DNA of 12,141 nt from contig JBBRFW010000091.1 in the NCBI GenBank assembly GCA_038241255.1, positions 1-12,141 on the forward strand. Direction: 5' to 3'. How positions within the stretch are numbered: position 1 is the first letter of the stretch; each line of letters begins with the position of its first letter. Made by a program: the position numbers and the translations under genes. The stretch comes from Schlegelella_A sp038241255 (GTDB lineage Bacteria; Pseudomonadota; Gammaproteobacteria; Burkholderiales; Burkholderiaceae_C). Below, piece after piece: positions 5,754 to 12,141 of this stretch. Under the pieces are notes generated by a model. It ran no database searches and was not told where the DNA came from. It saw nothing but the letters and a program-made list of their open reading frames with translations.

Positions 5754-6896
5754 TCAGCTGACGCAGCCGCGTGCCTCGATCGGCCAGACCGCGGCGACGA
5801 CGCCCGCGGACAGGCCACCGCGGACAACGACGTATCGGTCGTGGAGGTTGACCGTCGGGTCGCAGTGGCCGGGGACGAGCCACACGGTGTCGCCGAGCGC
5901 CGGCAGGCTGGTACTCGTCGCATCCTCGCGCGGCCGCAGCAGGCCATGCTCGTCACCGCCGTTGGCCCAGGCGAGCTCGCGCTGCCAGACGAGCGGCGGC
6001 CCGGAATCGAGCGCGTGCGACTTGTGGCCGGCGTCGATCACCGCGTGGGCGGCGCCGCGGCTGATGACTTGGCTCTTGACGAAGAGCGCATGCTCGAAGC
6101 GCAGCGCGCCGGCAGCGGCGGTATTGTCGGCGTAGTCGCGATCCATGAAGAGATAGCTTCCTGCCTGCAGCTCGCCCCACACGCCGCTCGCGGCGTCGAA
6201 TGCGAACGTGCCGGTGCCCGCGCCCGTGATGAGCGGGCAAGCGATGCCGGCAGCGCCGATGCTCGCCTGCGCGGCGCGGGCCAGCGACGCCGCATGCAGC
6301 GACGCGGCCTCGCGCTCGGCCGTGCCGCGCAGGTGCTGCGCCCCGCCGTGGTAGGCCTGGATGCCGGCGAAGCGAAGGCCGCCTTCTGGCGGCGCGTGCG
6401 AGACGACGTGCCGCGCCAGCTGGCCGGCCGCAGCGGCCGGGGCGCCGCAGCGGCCCTGGCCGACGTCGATCTCGACGAACACGTCGATCGTGCTGCCCGC
6501 CGCGGCGGCGGCGGCGGCGAGTCGCTCGACGCCTTCGGCCGAATCGACGGCGATCGCCAGCGTGGCGCGCCGCGCGAGCGCGGCGACTCGCGCCAGCTTG
6601 GCCGGATCGATCACCTCGTTGGAGATGTAGAGGTTGTCGATGCCCGCCTCGGCCAGGGCCTCGGCCTCGCTCGTCTTCTGGACGCAGACGCCGACCGCGC
6701 CGGCCGCGATCTGCAGGCGCGCGATGGTTGCGCTCTTGTGCATCTTCGCGTGCGGCCGCAGGCGCACGCCGCGCTGGCGCGCAAACGCGGCCATCGCCGC
6801 GAGGTTCTTTTCCATCGCATCGAGGTCGATCACGAGGGCCGGCGTGTCGATCGACTCGACAGGGTCGCCGATGCGCGGCGGTGGCGCGCCGTTCAT
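5754..6896 (-). CDS. D-threonine aldolase-like PLP enzyme (DSD1/alanine racemase-fold family)
   Basis: A 380-residue fold-type III PLP enzyme. The N-terminal TIM barrel has DTPALVIDLDAMEKN and RLRPHAKMHKS, whose Lys51 is the predicted PLP Schiff-base lysine. EIDVGQGRCG and ITGAGTGTFAF follow and belong to the barrel's PLP phosphate region. The C-terminal beta domain carries PGHCDPTVNLHD, with His344 and Asp346 as the predicted metal ligands. H-x-D is the arrangement reported for bacterial D-threonine aldolase (D-threonine to glycine plus acetaldehyde), whereas eukaryotic D-serine dehydratase has H-x-C for zinc. I therefore favour aldolase activity on a D-3-hydroxy amino acid. A D-3-hydroxyaspartate aldolase is an alternative. 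The ATG overlaps the stop of the phosphatase gene as ATGA (plus-strand 6893-6896). An alanine run at residues 127-133 comes from a CGG repeat in the DNA. Confidence 0.88.
   Translation of the reverse strand: MNGAPPPRIGDPVESIDTPALVIDLDAMEKNLAAMAAFARQRGVRLRPHAKMHKSATIARLQIAAGAVGVCVQKTSEAEALAEAGIDNLYISNEVIDPAKLARVAALARRATLAIAVDSAEGVERLAAAAAAAGSTIDVFVEIDVGQGRCGAPAAAAGQLARHVVSHAPPEGGLRFAGIQAYHGGAQHLRGTAEREAASLHAASLARAAQASIGAAGIACPLITGAGTGTFAFDAASGVWGELQAGSYLFMDRDYADNTAAAGALRFEHALFVKSQVISRGAAHAVIDAGHKSHALDSGPPLVWQRELAWANGGDEHGLLRPREDATSTSLPALGDTVWLVPGHCDPTVNLHDRYVVVRGGLSAGVVAAVWPIEARGCVS
6503..6517. repeat. (CGG)5 trinucleotide repeat inside the aldolase-like gene
   Basis: Five perfect CGG units on the plus strand encode part of the alanine run at residues 127-133 of the aldolase-like protein. 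Slippage by whole units would keep the frame and only change the length of the alanine stretch, between strands and helices of the barrel. Confidence 0.5.
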
Positions 6897-7582
6897 GTCG
6901 TCGCCCACGGCACGGTCGGGCAATCGCCCTCGCTGCCGTCGTCGAGCGGATCGCCGTCGAGGTGCGCCGTGTCGCTCCAGCCGACCAGGGTGAAGCGCTC
7001 GCCGGTGAACAGCAGCCGGTTGATCGACGCATTGCCGAGCTCCCACGAGCGCGGCGCGGCGAGGTCGAGGCCGGTTGCGGCGCGATAGAGACAGTCGAGA
7101 ACGCCGCCGTGGCTCACGACCAGGATCGTGCGGCCGCGCGAGCGATCGGCGATGCGCGTCACGGCGGCGACCGCGCGCGCGCTGAACTCGATCAGGGTTT
7201 CGCCGCCCTCGGGCGCGAATGCCGGCTCGTGACGGCGCCAGCGCGCCGCTTCGGCCGGCCAGCGAGCGTCGATCTCTGCATAGGTGTGGCCCTGGAAGAT
7301 GCCGAAGCTGCGCTCGCGCAGTGCGGAATCGGTGGCGACGGGCAGGCCGACGACGCGGGCGATGGCCTGTGCGGTGTCGAGCGCGCGCGCCAGGTCGCTC
7401 GCGAAGATCGCCCCGATGCCCTCGCCGGCGAGGGCTCCCGCCACCCGGCTGGCCTGCCACCGGCCGCGCGCGCTGAGGCCGGTGTCGAGCTGGCCCTGCA
7501 TGCGCATCTCGGCGTTCCACTCGGTCTCGCCGTGACGGACGGCGACGATGCGCGTCACTTCTTCGGCCAGCCGCTGCGTCAT
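6893..7582 (-). CDS. Histidine phosphatase-family protein (phosphoglycerate mutase-like)
   Basis: A 229-residue protein from the ATG at 7582. The frame is open further upstream to 7786, but that part overlaps the PEBP-type gene and is not family-like. The catalytic RHG motif is VRHGETEWN at 16-23, where His18 should become phosphorylated. Arg66 in SDLARALDTA, Glu90 in LRERSFGIFQG and His158 in VSHGG complete the set of active-site residues. This is the GpmB/CobC/broad-range phosphatase branch (cofactor-independent of 2,3-BPG in most members); the natural substrate cannot be told. The region after about residue 205 (HLDGDPLDDGSEGDCP) is an acidic tail. It is coupled by ATGA to the downstream D-threonine-aldolase-like gene, so the two products are made together. 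That suggests, but does not show, a shared pathway in amino-acid metabolism. Confidence 0.92.
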   Translation of the reverse strand: MTQRLAEEVTRIVAVRHGETEWNAEMRMQGQLDTGLSARGRWQASRVAGALAGEGIGAIFASDLARALDTAQAIARVVGLPVATDSALRERSFGIFQGHTYAEIDARWPAEAARWRRHEPAFAPEGGETLIEFSARAVAAVTRIADRSRGRTILVVSHGGVLDCLYRAATGLDLAAPRSWELGNASINRLLFTGERFTLVGWSDTAHLDGDPLDDGSEGDCPTVPWATT

Positions 7583-7594
7583 CGGTCGGCGCGA

Positions 7595-7670
7595 GCTCCG
7601 GCCCCGCCGGGCCGCCCCAAGAGGCCTGGCGCCCCCACGGGGGGCAGAGAACGCAGTGAGCGGGGGGGTG
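7595..7670. repeat. GC-rich intergenic repeat-like element with two hairpins
   Basis: The 88-nt gap between the PEBP-type and phosphatase genes holds a structured GC-rich stretch. One hairpin is GGCCC-N4-GGGCC (7600-7613); a second is GCCCCC-ACG-GGGGGC (7631-7645), followed by GAACGCAGTGAGCG (7649-7662) and a run of seven G. From memory, this layout (CCGCCGGGCCGCC, a C5/G5 hairpin, then a segment like CGCAGTGAGCGGGGGGTG) matches a dispersed intergenic element of Burkholderiales. It may end or attenuate transcription of the upstream PEBP-type gene, but the hairpins lack the T-tract of an intrinsic terminator. Confidence 0.5.
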
Positions 7671-8309
7671 TCATCCCAGCCGGCGATTGAGCGTGTAGGT
7701 TCCGGAGTGCATCGCCTCTGCCAGGACGCGGCCGTCGATCGCTTGGCGCAGCTCGGCGCCCGAGAAGCACCCTTCGGCCGGCGCACGTGGCACCGAGAGC
7801 GCGTAGAGCGTGAACACGTAGTGGTGCACGAGCGAGTCGTTCCACGGGGGGTACGGGCCGTCGTAGCCGAAATAGTCGCCGGCGAGCGCCGGGTTGCCCG
7901 CGAACCAGCCGGTGAAATCGTTGCGCCCCTGGCGCGCGCTTTCGAAGCCCGGCACCGTCACCGCCGGGCCGGGCTTGCCCTTGGCGGTGAAGCGGCGGCT
8001 GAACGCGCCCTCGGCGATGACGCCCGCGCCAACCGGCAGGTCGGCGAGCAGCCAGTGGAAGAAGTCGAGGCGCGGCAGGTCGGCCGGGATCTCGCGCCCG
8101 GCCTGATTGACGTCGTCGCCGCGGCTCGGCACGTCGAAGTCGTGGCAGATCAGGACCAACGATTTCGTCGCCACGGGCAGTTCGCTCCATGCGAAGTGCG
8201 GGCTGACGTTGTCGGAAAATCCGGTGCCGGCGGCGGCGTCGAGCCGACCGCATGCGTACTTCGCCGGGATGCGCTCGCCGTTCGCCCAGCTGTCGCTCCA
8301 GAGTTTCAT
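7671..8309 (-). CDS. YbhB/YbcL-family (Raf kinase inhibitor-like, PEBP) protein
   Basis: A 212-residue PEBP-fold protein with no signal peptide. Family markers are NVSPHFAWSELP (34-45), the ligand-pocket CHDFDVPSR (55-63) with Asp57 and Asp59, FFHWLLADLP (83-92) with His85, GYDGPYPPWND (148-158) and HHYVFTLYAL (162-171). These line up with the anion-binding pocket that recognises phosphate groups in PEBP proteins. It is longer than E. coli YbhB (158 residues) because of extra segments around 62-80 and 104-147, seen in many betaproteobacterial relatives. The biological role of bacterial members is largely unknown. The ATG at 8309 has a GAGGA Shine-Dalgarno sequence (8319-8315) 5 nt away. The gene follows the DUF1840 gene with a 44-nt gap. 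Confidence 0.92.
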   Translation of the reverse strand: MKLWSDSWANGERIPAKYACGRLDAAAGTGFSDNVSPHFAWSELPVATKSLVLICHDFDVPSRGDDVNQAGREIPADLPRLDFFHWLLADLPVGAGVIAEGAFSRRFTAKGKPGPAVTVPGFESARQGRNDFTGWFAGNPALAGDYFGYDGPYPPWNDSLVHHYVFTLYALSVPRAPAEGCFSGAELRQAIDGRVLAEAMHSGTYTLNRRLG

Positions 8310-8353
8310 TCGTGTCCTCGCTCGGGTGAATGCAAGGGCCCGGCCCCGCGCGG

Positions 8354-8665
8354 TCAGACGCCCCAGACGATGTCGACGCGCTCGGCGAGCGAGCGCCGCA
8401 TCATCTCGAGCATCGGCCAGGCGCGCTGCCGCAAGCCGACTGCCGTCGCGCCGCCGACATCCTCGTCGTCATCGGCGCCGCGGTCCTCGCGCGCGCGCTC
8501 GGCGGCGGCGATCGCCTGCTCGAGAGCTGCGATCGCCTGTGGCAGCGTCGCGACCTCGATGATCCCCCGCGGCGCCGGCTGTCGGCCGACGATGCGCAGG
8601 ATCTGGTCGCCGACCGGCGCCATCATGATGAGATCGCCGTCTGCCTTCGACTTGAAACGGTACAT
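8354..8665 (-). CDS. DUF1840-family protein
   Basis: A 103-residue cytosolic protein starting at the ATG at 8665, 14 nt after the cfa stop. The start YRFKSKADGDLIMMAPVGDQ, then ILRIVGRQPAPRGIIEVATL and a helix AIAALEQAIAAAE, is the pattern I know for DUF1840 (PF08895), a family found mainly in betaproteobacteria. A central acidic linker (DRGADDDEDVG, 61-71) leads to a C-terminal helix (RAWPMLEMMRRSLAERVDIVWGV) that is also typical and conserved. The function is unknown. The link with cfa is tight spacing only, with no good Shine-Dalgarno sequence before the ATG, so translation may depend on ribosomes finishing cfa. Confidence 0.85.
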   Translation of the reverse strand: MYRFKSKADGDLIMMAPVGDQILRIVGRQPAPRGIIEVATLPQAIAALEQAIAAAERAREDRGADDDEDVGGATAVGLRQRAWPMLEMMRRSLAERVDIVWGV

Positions 8666-8679
8666 CGCGGGGAAAGTTC

Positions 8680-9942
8680 TCAGCGCTGCGGGTACATGTA
8701 GCCGCGGTTGAAAGGAAACGCCGATTGTGCGCCGCGCATCGGACCCGACTCGACGTCGCCCGTGGGCCGTGCGCAGAGCATCTGGTAGAGCGAGAGCCAA
8801 CCGCGCTCGAAGCACATCGCGCTGCCGGCGAGATAGAGGCGATAGGCGCGCAGCACCGTGTCGGTCGTGAGCGTCCGCGCCGTGCCGAGCTGCGCTTCGA
8901 GGGAGTCGCTCCAGGCCCAGAGTGTCTTGGCGTAGTGCGGGCGCAGGCTCTCGACATCGACCGGCTCGAGGCCGGCATCGGCCGTCTGCTCGATGACGTG
9001 CGAGACGTGCTCGAGCTCGCCGCCCGGGAAAATGTAGCGTTCGATGAAGTCGCCCAGGCCCGAGCCGAGTTGGTGGTTGCGCGTGCCGCCGGCGGTGATG
9101 CCGTGATTGAGCAGCAGGCCGCCGGGCTTGAGCAGGCGGTGGATCTTGGCGAAGTACTCCGGCAGCCGGGCACGGCCGACGTGCTCGAACATGCCGACCG
9201 AGGCGATTTTGTCGTAGGGCTCGCTCTCGTCGAGGTGACGGTAGTCGATCAGGTCCATGCGCACGCGGCCGGCGAGGCCGCACTCGGCGATTATCTTGTT
9301 GACGTGGGCGTGCTGGTTCTTGCTGAGCGTGATGCCCTGGGCCTGCACGCCGTAGTGCTCGGCGGCAAACATCAGGAGTCCGCCCCACCCGGCGCCGATG
9401 TCGAGGAAGCGCTCGCCCGGCTTCAGCATGAGCTTGGTGCAGATGTGCTCGAGCTTGGCCGTCTGCGCTTCGGCGATCGATATCGCCGGGTCACGGAAAT
9501 AGGCGCACGAGTAGACCCGGCGCGGATCGAGCCAGAGCGCGTAGAACTCGTCGGAGACGTCGTAGTGGAACTGGATCTGCTCGGCGTCGGCCTCGGGAAG
9601 GTGGCGCAGGCGCGAGCGCGCCATCAGCGCCGCCTGGCGCAGCCACGCGAGCGGCGCGGGCGCCGCACCGCCGGGCTGGGTCGGGTCGCCCGGCATGAGC
9701 TGGGCGGCCGCGGCCATCAGCTCACGCATCCCGCCGTCGAGATCGACCTTGCCCTCGACGTAGTCCTGGCCCACCTTGCCGACCTCGCCGGTGACGAGGT
9801 GGGCGAGCGGAGAGTGGTCGTTCAGGCGCAGCGTCACAGCGGCGTCCTGACGGCCAATGCGTCGCCCGCCGGGTAAGACGACGGCCAGGGAAAGACTCAG
9901 AGACCCGAGGCGCCGCTCGAGCACACCGGCGATCGCGGACAT
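8680..9942 (-). CDS. cfa: Cyclopropane-fatty-acyl-phospholipid synthase (Cfa-type methyltransferase)
   Basis: A 420-residue SAM-dependent methyltransferase from the ATG at 9942. A GTG at 9990 would add 16 residues that do not look family-like. The enzyme adds a methylene bridge from S-adenosylmethionine to the double bond of unsaturated acyl chains in membrane phospholipids. Residues 1-115 form the N-terminal lipid-binding domain. The catalytic domain has the SAM motif LDIGAGWGG (180-188), where the usual Cys of LDIGCGWGG is Ala184. Predicted bicarbonate and active-site residues are Cys146 in YSCAYF, Glu253 in MFEHVG, His280 in NHGIT and Tyr337 in PHYAKTL; all four are present. IFPGGELEHVSHVIE and SLYQMLCA near the C-terminus fit the family. 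It is followed by the DUF1840 gene 14 nt later. Hairpins lie 71-100 nt upstream of its start. It is not linked by sequence to the PLD lipoprotein, although both act on phospholipids. Confidence 0.95.
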   Translation of the reverse strand: MSAIAGVLERRLGSLSLSLAVVLPGGRRIGRQDAAVTLRLNDHSPLAHLVTGEVGKVGQDYVEGKVDLDGGMRELMAAAAQLMPGDPTQPGGAAPAPLAWLRQAALMARSRLRHLPEADAEQIQFHYDVSDEFYALWLDPRRVYSCAYFRDPAISIAEAQTAKLEHICTKLMLKPGERFLDIGAGWGGLLMFAAEHYGVQAQGITLSKNQHAHVNKIIAECGLAGRVRMDLIDYRHLDESEPYDKIASVGMFEHVGRARLPEYFAKIHRLLKPGGLLLNHGITAGGTRNHQLGSGLGDFIERYIFPGGELEHVSHVIEQTADAGLEPVDVESLRPHYAKTLWAWSDSLEAQLGTARTLTTDTVLRAYRLYLAGSAMCFERGWLSLYQMLCARPTGDVESGPMRGAQSAFPFNRGYMYPQR

Positions 9943-10012
9943 GGTGGCGTTCCGATTTGTCGTGAACGCCTCGACTTTAGCGGGTCGCACGGACGATGCC
10001 GGGATGTCTTGA

Positions 10013-10042
10013 CCCCGGCAACCGGGGGCGGCCCGAGCGGGC
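10013..10042 (-). terminator. Tandem hairpins after the PAS gene (possible terminator without T-tract)
   Basis: The 103-nt gap between the PAS-protein stop and the cfa start holds CCCCGG-CAA-CCGGGG (10013-10027) and GCCCG-AG-CGGGC (10031-10042), two perfect short hairpins immediately after the stop at 10046. Neither is followed by a run of T on the minus strand, so they are weak as intrinsic terminators. They may separate the HD-GYP/PAS transcript from cfa. Confidence 0.4.
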
Positions 10043-10045
10043 GCC

Positions 10046-10828
10046 TCAGGAAGCGCCGCTGGAGACGACCCGGAACGAAAAGACGCGGCCGATCGGCCGA
10101 CCGCGGCTCAACTGCGGCAGCGTGACGCGCTCCACCACAACACCCGAGCGCAGCTTCAGCGTGTCGGTCGAGCGCAGCATTGTCTCGCCCTCGATTTCGG
10201 CAAGGCGGCGCATGTACGAGGCCGGTTCCGCAACGCGCTGGCGCATCCAGTCGAACACCTCGTCGTCGGCGTGCAGGAGCAGCATTTCGTCGGGAAGCTC
10301 CCAGAGCGCGGCGAAGCGGCGGTTGAAGTTGCTGATGTGGCCCGCGAGGTCGACGACGAGCACGCCGTCGGCGACCGATTCCAGCGTCGCCGCCAGCTCG
10401 GCCGTGCTGACGGCGACCGCCTCTTCGACGCGCTTCTGCTCGCTGCGATCGACCAAGGCGACGACGTAGAGCGCGTTGCCCGGCGCCGGCTCGATGCGGC
10501 TGACGCGGCGCACCACCGGCACCGCCCTGCCGCCCGCGTGCGTCACGAATGAGTCGGAGAGGATGTGGCCGCAGCCGTCCTTCTCGCCGACGCGCTGCCA
10601 GAAGCACTCGTCCTCCGGCGTCGGCGCGGTGGCGAGCATGTCGCGCCCGACCAGGTCGGCGGGCGCCAGGCCGAGCAGCCGCCCGGCGGCGCCGTTGGCG
10701 GCGACGATGCGCAGCCCCTCGGGCTCGACCAGGCAGACCGCCTCGAGCATGGCCTCGATGAGTACCGGCCAGGTGCGGCGCGCCGCCTCGGCGACGCTGA
10801 ACGGATCGACCGGCAGCGGATTGTTCAT
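10046..10828 (-). CDS. PAS-domain protein without an output domain
   Basis: A 260-residue soluble protein with two PAS-like domains and nothing else. The first spans about 20-135 (LIEAMLEAVCLVEPEG, then IVAANGAAGRLLGLAPADLVGRDM) and ends with the common D-x-S/T linker, VDRSEQKRVEEA (126-137). The second spans about 145-255 (LAATLESVADGVLVVDLAGHISNFNRRFAALW, seen at 145-176, and RPIGRVFSFR). PAS proteins usually continue into a histidine kinase, GGDEF or EAL domain; this one stops 7 residues after SFR. At that point the usual D-V-T linker triad reads V-V-S (254-256), so signal relay to a C-terminal effector seems lost. The ATG at 10828 overlaps the HD-GYP stop as ATGA, pointing to translational coupling. 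It is likely a sensory partner of the phosphodiesterase. Ligand or cofactor binding cannot be read from the sequence. Confidence 0.85.
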   Translation of the reverse strand: MNNPLPVDPFSVAEAARRTWPVLIEAMLEAVCLVEPEGLRIVAANGAAGRLLGLAPADLVGRDMLATAPTPEDECFWQRVGEKDGCGHILSDSFVTHAGGRAVPVVRRVSRIEPAPGNALYVVALVDRSEQKRVEEAVAVSTAELAATLESVADGVLVVDLAGHISNFNRRFAALWELPDEMLLLHADDEVFDWMRQRVAEPASYMRRLAEIEGETMLRSTDTLKLRSGVVVERVTLPQLSRGRPIGRVFSFRVVSSGAS

Positions 10829-12141
10829 TCCGCATCCGCCAGCGCCGAGGGCTCGAAGAAGTAGGTGACGCGCGCGCTCGGCGCCAGATAGTCGAGCGCG
10901 GTCGGCGGCAGCTGCTGGGCGCGCAAGCTGCGCCGGATGCCGATGCCCCCGGCGTTCTCGAGGTCGAGGACGAGCGCGTCGGCGCGCGGCACCGCGGCGT
11001 CGTGGGCGAGCACGCTCGGCTTCAGCGGCCGCGCGGAGTTGACGGCGACGACCAGCGCATAGCGGTCGTCGGTGAGCTGCACCGTCGAGCCTGGCGGGTA
11101 GACGCCCATCATCTTGATGAAGGCGCCGAGGATCGATGTGTCGAACTTGGCGCGGCCCTGCGCGAACAGCAGCGAGAGCGACTCGTGCGGCGTCAGCGCC
11201 TTGGCGAGCAGGTGCGGGTTGCACAGGTTGTCGTAGCGGTTGACGAGCGAGACGATGCGCGCCGCCATCGCCATCCGGTCGCTGTTGAGCTTGGCGGGAA
11301 AACCGCTGCCGTCGGCGTGCTCGTGGTGCTGGCCGATCACCGCCATCGCCCCGGCCGACAGGCCCATGCGCCGCGCCTGCACCAAGCCCATCTCGACGTG
11401 CTCCTCGTAGGCGCGCGTCTCGTTGGGCGAGAAGTTGTCCTCGCGGTGGCGCAGGCGGGCCGGCATATCTATCTTGCCGACATCGTGCAACATCGCGCCG
11501 ATGCCGAGGTCCTGCATCTCCTCGTCGTCGAAGCCGAAGCAGCGGCCCATGAGCAGGGAGATGATGCCGACGTTCATCGCATGCATCGACGCCTTGTCGC
11601 CCGCGCCTTCGGTCAGCATGCGGATGCACAGATCCTGCTCGCCGACCATCTTCTCGACCAGCGAGCGCGACAGTGCCTCGGCCTGGGCGCGCGCCTCCTG
11701 CGGTTTCGCGGCGACGAGTTCGATTGTCTGCCGGCATGCGCGCGCCGCCTCGCCGTACTGGCGCGCGCAACGCTCCTCGGCCTCGCGCTGACGGGCAAGC
11801 TTGCGCGCCCGCTCGGCGTGGCTGCGCTGCGCCGCGTGGGCGGCGGCATCGATAACGTTATCTTCGGCCGGCAGCGTGTACGGAACCGTGTCGTTGGCGT
11901 CCTCATCGAGGCCGGAGTCGTTGGCGGCGTCGCCGGCGATGGCGCCGATCGGCCCGGGCAGAGTGTTCAGGCCGCGCACGGCCTCGTCGTGCGAGAGGTC
12001 GCTCTGCTGCGGGCTCCAGCGCACCTTGCGCAGGCCGAGCGAGCGGATCGTCGCCAGCTGCGCCGAGGTCGTGATGCGAAAGCTGCTCAGCGGGAACGGG
12101 TGCGACATCCAGCCGATGTCGAGGTGGACGAACATGCCGAC
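10825..12141 (-). CDS. DUF3391/HD-GYP-domain protein, predicted cyclic-di-GMP phosphodiesterase (5' end outside window)
   Basis: A reading frame of at least 438 codons that is open to the window edge. An ATG exists at 12135, but the codons before it read Val-Gly, giving VGMFVHLDIGW, which matches the interior of DUF3391 domains, so the real start lies outside. Numbering from that Met, DUF3391 covers about 1-100, followed by a charged, probably coiled-coil stretch (100-160) and an HD-GYP domain (about 170-370). Predicted metal ligands are visible: His185, His217-Asp218, His246, His270-His271 and Asp302, with Lys221 in HDVGK. The GYP motif is GFP (278-280), in DGSGFP. The C-terminal domain (about 350-436) is beta-rich. 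Hydrolysis of c-di-GMP is the known activity of intact HD-GYP proteins. The stop overlaps the PAS gene by ATGA. Confidence 0.93.
   Translation of the reverse strand, partial: VGMFVHLDIGWMSHPFPLSSFRITTSAQLATIRSLGLRKVRWSPQQSDLSHDEAVRGLNTLPGPIGAIAGDAANDSGLDEDANDTVPYTLPAEDNVIDAAAHAAQRSHAERARKLARQREAEERCARQYGEAARACRQTIELVAAKPQEARAQAEALSRSLVEKMVGEQDLCIRMLTEGAGDKASMHAMNVGIISLLMGRCFGFDDEEMQDLGIGAMLHDVGKIDMPARLRHREDNFSPNETRAYEEHVEMGLVQARRMGLSAGAMAVIGQHHEHADGSGFPAKLNSDRMAMAARIVSLVNRYDNLCNPHLLAKALTPHESLSLLFAQGRAKFDTSILGAFIKMMGVYPPGSTVQLTDDRYALVVAVNSARPLKPSVLAHDAAVPRADALVLDLENAGGIGIRRSLRAQQLPPTALDYLAPSARVTYFFEPSALADAE

Noticed and set aside
5687..5956. N-terminal extension of the CRP-family frame (about 90 more residues)
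   Set aside because: It is Arg/Ser/Thr-rich low-complexity sequence overlapping the end of the aldolase-like gene. The family's N-terminus fits the GTG at 5686.
5841..7088. A 415-codon plus-strand frame over the aldolase-like and phosphatase genes
   Set aside because: Shadow of two well-supported genes on the minus strand; no motif or ribosome binding site.
6897..7520. N-terminal extension of the aldolase-like frame (about 208 more residues)
   Set aside because: The extension is an Arg-rich shadow of the phosphatase gene; the family N-terminus begins at the ATG at 6896.
8666..9388. Upstream extension of the DUF1840 frame across the cfa gene
   Set aside because: The extra residues are an Arg/Ala/Pro-rich shadow of cfa; the DUF1840 homology begins at Met 8665.
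8725..9876. A 383-codon plus-strand frame opposite cfa
   Set aside because: Antisense to a full set of Cfa active-site motifs; amino-acid composition is typical of a shadow frame.

Overview
The window is a GC-rich stretch with dense, mostly overlapping genes and no RNA genes, transposases or CRISPR arrays that I can see. The gene families point to a betaproteobacterium, probably of the order Burkholderiales. The hints are a DUF1840 protein, a DUF3391/HD-GYP phosphodiesterase, and a GC-rich intergenic element (7595-7670) resembling a dispersed repeat I remember from Burkholderiales genomes. This placement is an inference from memory, not a search.

Left block (1-3047, minus strand): a branched-chain-amino-acid-type (Liv/HAAT) ABC transporter operon. 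It is read in the order IclR-family regulator, LivG ATPase, LivF ATPase, periplasmic substrate-binding protein; the last gene runs off the window at base 1. The regulator and livG overlap by ATGA and livG and livF are 1 nt apart. The permease genes livH and livM are not in the window and presumably lie beyond base 1. LivF carries Arg in place of the invariant Walker A Lys. The substrate cannot be read from the sequence.

Centre (3048-5047): a 303-nt divergent intergenic region with several short inverted repeats. It is followed on the plus strand by a 31-residue predicted membrane peptide with a very good ribosome binding site, and then by a phospholipase D-superfamily lipoprotein with two HKD motifs, related to cardiolipin synthase C (YmdC). 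The second gene's start probably lies just after the small ORF's stop.

Right block (5060-12141, minus strand): eight genes in one direction, in transcription order. They are a DUF3391/HD-GYP protein (5' end outside the window), a PAS-only protein coupled to it by ATGA, a cyclopropane-fatty-acid synthase (cfa), a DUF1840 protein, a PEBP/YbhB-like protein, a histidine-phosphatase protein, a D-threonine-aldolase-like PLP enzyme (coupled by ATGA to the phosphatase gene) and a CRP/FNR-family regulator. The regulator ends 12 nt from the convergent PLD gene. Hairpins between the PAS gene and cfa, and the GC-rich repeat before the phosphatase gene, may divide the block into separate transcripts.

No wholly new multi-gene system is evident. 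The best leads are the small membrane ORF with its PLD lipoprotein, the output-less PAS protein coupled to an HD-GYP phosphodiesterase, the Walker A substitution in LivF, and the palindromes in the divergent promoter region.
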